A stretch of 8,989 nucleotides of DNA. Origin: an uncultured Pirellula sp. Its GTDB lineage: Bacteria; Planctomycetota; Planctomycetia; Pirellulales; Pirellulaceae. Where the stretch lies: the NCBI GenBank assembly GCA_903837255.1, contig CAILTZ010000426.1:1-8989 (forward strand). The letters run 5' to 3'. Position 1 is the first letter of the stretch. The number at the start of each line of letters is the position of its first letter. This document shows positions 6,601 through 8,989 of this stretch, piece by piece. The notes under the pieces were generated by a model that saw only the letters and a program-made list of their open reading frames with translations, ran no database searches and was not told the DNA's origin. A program made the position numbers and the translations under genes.

Positions 6601-6965
6601 AAGGTTTGACCAAATCCTCGGCGGAGGCCGATCCTAGCTTGTGGAAGGAGATACGCGCCTTGCAGTTACGATTGATCGATCTGCAGCAGGTCTTTACGGG
6701 TGATCCAACTCGGACCAAGCGGAACGAGGGAGCCATGCCGGGGCTGCAGAGCCGCCTGTCGAATGCCATGATGGGGGCCATGGGCAGCACCACCGGACCG
6801 ACTGGGACGCATCGCAAACAGTATGAGATCGCCGGTCAGGAATTTGACGCTGCCCTTGTGGAGCTCAACAAGCTCCTAGGAGCCGACATCCCCGGGATGC
6901 TCAATCGGTTTGACGCACTTGGTGCACCTTGGACCCCAGGTCGGGCGATCCCCAATTGGCGATGA
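3690..6965 (+). CDS. Exported Asp-box (BNR/VPS10-sortilin-like) beta-propeller protein
   Basis: A 1,091-residue protein with a signal peptide (hydrophobic core at about 5-15, likely cleavage after SHA at 18-20) and no other membrane segment, so it should be periplasmic or secreted. It contains about eleven Asp-box-like motifs of the form S/T-x-D-x-G-x-T/S-W, for example STDGGQSF (136-143), TTDGGKTW (187-194), STDGGTTW (245-252), SEDSGKTF (339-346), SDDRGDNW (523-530), TEDGGATW (595-602), SADRGKSW (651-658) and TVDGGGKW (695-702). These mark the blade turns of sialidase, BNR and sortilin/VPS10 propellers, and the number suggests two propellers or one ten-blade ring, as in sortilin. No sialidase arginine triad or catalytic site was identified, so 'glycosyl hydrolase' is not supported as an activity. 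After about residue 740 comes a beta-rich region, a Lys/Glu-rich stretch (801-820), an Arg/Gly loop (881-892) and a helical C-terminus ending WTPGRAIPNWR, typical of long bacterial members of this family. No good Shine-Dalgarno precedes the ATG. Confidence 0.85.
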   Translation: MLKNWILAVCLALAFGNSHAFSQDSDEPKDQAPGINSALVSALKFRGIGPAFMSGRIGDIAVDPVNRSIWYVVASSGGLWKTENAGVTFKPIFDAQGSYSIGCVTICPHDRHTIWVGTGENNSQRSVGYGDGLYKSTDGGQSFKRVGLENSEHIGMIAVDPRDPNIVFVAAQGPLWKDGGDRGLFKTTDGGKTWTNVLNISPMTGINEVHIDPSNPDILYASSYQRRRHEWVLIDGGPESTIYKSTDGGTTWRKIGRGLPDVDKGKIGLDISPVNNEIVYAIVEATEDKGGFFRSVNRGETWEKMSSYIASSPQYYHEIVCCPHNANRIYSLDTMMMVSEDSGKTFVALGEEDKHVDNHAIVIDPADENHLIIGCDGGLYETWDRGKSYDYKANLPITQFYKVAVSNDKPFYNIYGGTQDNATQGGPSRTNNEHGIRNSDWFVTVFGDGFEPAVDPNDPDTIYSQWQYGGLVRYNRKTGEAVDIKPQESKEGPALRWNWDSPLLISPHNPKRLYYASQILFRSDDRGDNWTPISQDLTRQIDRNALKVMGRVWGVDSVAKNASTSLYGNIVALDESTLAQGLIYVGTDEGLVQITEDGGATWRKVDRFGTLDIPEFGYIHDIEADLFDSNTVYVVVNNHKRGDFKPYILKSADRGKSWNEITGDLPQRGSVYTLKQDHVNPNLLFCGTEFGCYFTVDGGGKWIALKSGLPTIMVRDLEIQRRENDLVLATFGRGFFVLDDYSPLRGIKPELLETNTMFPIKKGLMFQTVNPMGVSGRGFQGANFYTAPNPEYGVTFTFHLKDELKTKKSKREKKDREGAKAGNDTPYPTWEELKNEDREIAPSRWLTIRDVSGAVVRRIPTSTDRGIMRANWDYRHAGPSGGARRRRAAGGGPVAIPGKYTVEVSQMVEGDVTELIAKTEFEIEPLTFGDTTEINRAAIRDFAKQVYKLANAVTAATDLTNEAIERLEAIEGLTKSSAEADPSLWKEIRALQLRLIDLQQVFTGDPTRTKRNEGAMPGLQSRLSNAMMGAMGSTTGPTGTHRKQYEIAGQEFDAALVELNKLLGADIPGMLNRFDALGAPWTPGRAIPNWR

Positions 6966-6987
6966 TTTATTGCAATTGATTTATTGC
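6963..6987. repeat. Short direct repeat TGATTTATTGC at the gene end
   Basis: TGATTTATTGC occurs at 6963-6973, where it includes the stop codon of the Asp-box gene, and again at 6977-6987. It looks like a local duplication, which also puts a second TGA at 6977-6979 just past the stop. It lies directly before the terminator-like hairpin. Confidence 0.6.
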
Positions 6988-6997
6988 GTTTTCACAG

Positions 6998-7030
6998 CAC
7001 AGCCACGGTGATTTCTTCACCGGGCTTGTG
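6998..7030 (+). terminator. Terminator-like hairpin after the Asp-box gene
   Basis: The stem is CGGTGA (7006-7011) paired with TCACCG (7017-7022) around loop TTTCT, extended by CACAGCC (6998-7004) against GGCTTGTG (7023-7030) with single-base bulges. It starts 33 bases after the stop codon. Only TTAAGG follows rather than a T-run, so it may act as a weak or factor-assisted terminator or protect the 3' end of the message. The next gene begins about 100 bases later and is probably transcribed separately. Confidence 0.6.
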
Positions 7031-7128
7031 TTAAGGTAACGCAATGATCCTGTTGCTTTCGAACTTGCCGCACGGGTTCTACGAAGTTAGACTGGGGATT
7101 TGTGTGAATTCGACTCCCAACGAAGCCT

Positions 7129-8989
7129 ATGCGAACGCTCAGCGGACTCCTAATTCTATTCTTTACCTTTGGTTTGATGGCTCCTGTGTTGCAGCGTCAA
7201 AAGACCATGGCAAACGATGAGGTGCTCGCAAGTCAACCACTTTGCTACTACCTCCCCCTGAAGAGCAACAAACCGAACAGCCACATAATAGAGTCCAACG
7301 AGTTCCAAGGTAATCTGCTTTCGGATGGAACGCCATGGACTGCCGTACCGACGCGCGGCGTTGAGTTCCTCGGTACCCCGGACGAATTCTCTGCTACGTC
7401 GGCCGTGTTTGATGGAATGAATCTCGTTGAGTTGGACGGATCAAGCGGATTGGATAGTCAAAGCCTATCGGTCGAACTCTGGTTTCGCAGCGATCAAGTT
7501 TGGGATGCGAAGTATTGGCCAGGAAGCGCGACGCTCGTCAGCAAATTTACCAGCGGCTGGGCATCAAGCGATTGGGGGATCATTGGCGGAAGCTTGAGCG
7601 ACGGCGTCAACGAGGGACGTATTCTGGTTGGCGTTGGTCCCTCCGGAGGTGGGGATGTAGTTTTGGCATCACCGCTGGGTCTCAATGATGGGCGGTACCA
7701 TCATCTGGTTTGGACTCGCAGCCAAGCGGGTGAAAACGTCTTGTACATCGATGGTAAATCTGTCGACCGTGCCAGGGACAAGGCTGGTTCCATCACCAAT
7801 CGCCGCCCGATCCAAATCGGTGGCGAGAGTTGGGAGAAAGATGGTCGATACTTCAGAGGTGCTTTGACTGCCTTTGCGATCTATTCGCATGTGCTCACCG
7901 AGGAGAGAGTCCAATTGCACTACGATGCGGTGAAAGTCGCGCCGCGACTTGCCCCGAGCACCAAGCGTGCAGTCGATTTCGCTACGGATATTAAGCCCCT
8001 GTTTAAGACCTACTGCTATGACTGCCATGGCCCGGGGCTAGACCAAAGTGGGTTTTCGTTGGGAACAAGGGCACAGGTGATCGAGGGTGGAGAGAGTGGG
8101 CCGGGGATCCTTGTAGGCAAAAGTCTATCGAGTCTATTGGTGCATCGAATTTCCGGCCTCGAAGCCGACGAGTCCATGCCTCCGGATCGCGATGGTATGA
8201 CACCAGAGGAAATCGGATTGATCCGAGCTTGGATCGATCAAGGTGCCGTGTGGCCTGCGAGTGAGGAAACAGCGGATCCTCGGACCGAGAGTTACAGAGC
8301 CCATTGGGCGTTCCAACCATTACGGCAACCTCCGCTACCGACGCCCCAGGAATCCTCTCACGCAAACTGGGCAAAAACACCTGTCGATCGGTTTATTGTC
8401 CAGGGATTGGAAAAAGGAAATCTCGAGCCTGCGTCCGTTGCTTCTCGATACGAACTGCTGAGGCGTGTTTACTTTGATATCACAGGACTCCCGCCATCAC
8501 CTGATCAGATTCGATCATTCCTGTCGGACCCCCGAGCCGATGCGTACGCCATACTCGTTGAAGAGTTGTTAGCGTCGAACGCTTACGCGGAGCGTTGGGC
8601 TAGGCACTGGCTCGATGTCGTGCGTTATGCCGATTCAGGTGGATTCGAGACCGACATTGTCTACGAACAAGCATGGCATTATCGAGACTATGTCATTCGC
8701 AGCATCGCCTCGAACAAACCGATCGATCGGTTTCTCATGGAGCAAGTTGCCGGCGATGAGCTTTGGCCGCAGGACAAAGAAGCGATGTCGCAGGCAATTG
8801 CAGTATGGACGCTGGGTCCATGGCCCAATGCGCTCGATCAATACCCAGAGATGCTCGAATATGTACGGCGGGTCGACCAAGTCACCACATTTGGTGAGGC
8901 GATGTTAGGGTTGACCGTCGGATGTGCGAATTGTCACAATCACAAGTACGACCCGATCAGCCAGCGTGATTATTTCGGACTTGAGGCCA
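7129..8989 (+). CDS. Secreted LamG - PSCyt1 - PSCyt2 (DUF1549) cytochrome-like protein, 3' end missing
   Basis: The frame is open from the ATG at 7129 to the right edge (620 codons visible); an in-frame TGA at 7105-7107 makes this the first start. In order: a signal peptide or anchor (about 1-28); a LamG/concanavalin-A-like domain (about 90-268: AVFDGMNLVEL, LSVELWFRS, YHHLVWTRS, LYIDGK, FRGALTAFAIY); a planctomycete cytochrome domain PSCyt1 (about 284-375) with heme motif CYDCH (296-300) and a probable distal ligand M350 in ESMPPDRDG; then PSCyt2/DUF1549 (about 416 onward) with LLRRVYFDITGLPPSP (443-458) and a second CXXCH, CANCHNHKYDPI (599-610). The usual DUF1553 C-terminal domain would lie beyond the edge. 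These proteins are nearly confined to Planctomycetota and related groups; a redox or polysaccharide-related role outside the cytoplasm is suspected but unproven. In planctomycetes a DUF1501 gene often follows. There is no clear Shine-Dalgarno, and the terminator-like hairpin upstream suggests its own promoter. Confidence 0.88.
   Translation, partial: MRTLSGLLILFFTFGLMAPVLQRQKTMANDEVLASQPLCYYLPLKSNKPNSHIIESNEFQGNLLSDGTPWTAVPTRGVEFLGTPDEFSATSAVFDGMNLVELDGSSGLDSQSLSVELWFRSDQVWDAKYWPGSATLVSKFTSGWASSDWGIIGGSLSDGVNEGRILVGVGPSGGGDVVLASPLGLNDGRYHHLVWTRSQAGENVLYIDGKSVDRARDKAGSITNRRPIQIGGESWEKDGRYFRGALTAFAIYSHVLTEERVQLHYDAVKVAPRLAPSTKRAVDFATDIKPLFKTYCYDCHGPGLDQSGFSLGTRAQVIEGGESGPGILVGKSLSSLLVHRISGLEADESMPPDRDGMTPEEIGLIRAWIDQGAVWPASEETADPRTESYRAHWAFQPLRQPPLPTPQESSHANWAKTPVDRFIVQGLEKGNLEPASVASRYELLRRVYFDITGLPPSPDQIRSFLSDPRADAYAILVEELLASNAYAERWARHWLDVVRYADSGGFETDIVYEQAWHYRDYVIRSIASNKPIDRFLMEQVAGDELWPQDKEAMSQAIAVWTLGPWPNALDQYPEMLEYVRRVDQVTTFGEAMLGLTVGCANCHNHKYDPISQRDYFGLEA

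Noticed and set aside
8003..8380. Minus-strand open frame inside the LamG-cytochrome gene
   Set aside because: It is antisense to the CYDCH heme domain, and the product has no recognisable features.

Overview
The window looks like planctomycete chromosome, most likely from a Rhodopirellula/Pirellulales-type marine lineage. The strongest evidence is the last gene, a secreted protein that joins a LamG domain, a PSCyt1-type c-heme domain and a PSCyt2/DUF1549 domain, a combination typical of Planctomycetota. Supporting signs are an 1,091-residue exported Asp-box (BNR/sortilin-like) propeller protein, an exported alpha/beta-hydrolase, Uma2-family paralogs, moderate GC, weak or absent Shine-Dalgarno sites at several genes, and loosely packed monocistronic genes. 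These are family-level judgements made by eye; no database search was run.

Layout. Positions 1-92 may hold the last codons of an upstream gene, in a 9-base tandem repeat. Positions 93-389 are non-coding and repeat-rich: GTACTC direct repeats around a perfect 16-bp palindrome, then five perfect copies of GTAGGA. A Uma2-family nuclease-fold gene follows (390-950, +). An exported alpha/beta-hydrolase (1071-1967, -) converges on it. Divergent from the hydrolase is a very acidic protein with a Tdi1-C-terminal/DUF1851-like domain (2187-2678, +). A second Uma2 paralog (2747-3307, -) converges on that gene. The two Uma2 genes have the same predicted length and opposite orientation, and they bracket the hydrolase and the immunity-like gene. 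Positions 3308-3689 have no assigned gene but contain a 57-codon minus-strand open frame, palindromes and a 14-nt tandem duplication. The right half holds the large Asp-box protein (3690-6965, +), a terminator-like hairpin (6998-7030), and the LamG-cytochrome-DUF1549 protein (7129 to beyond the right edge, +).

Function. The exported hydrolase, propeller protein and cytochrome-type protein fit a cell-envelope or periplasmic programme of polymer or glycan use, which is common in marine planctomycetes, but nothing in the window ties them into one pathway or operon. The Uma2 pair and the DUF1851-like gene look like accessory genes. No toxin, secretion system, transposase, CRISPR array, tRNA or rRNA was found. 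I see no complete undescribed system. The best leads are the repeat element at 147-276, the orphan acidic immunity-like protein inside the inverted Uma2 pair, and the domain order of the cytochrome protein.
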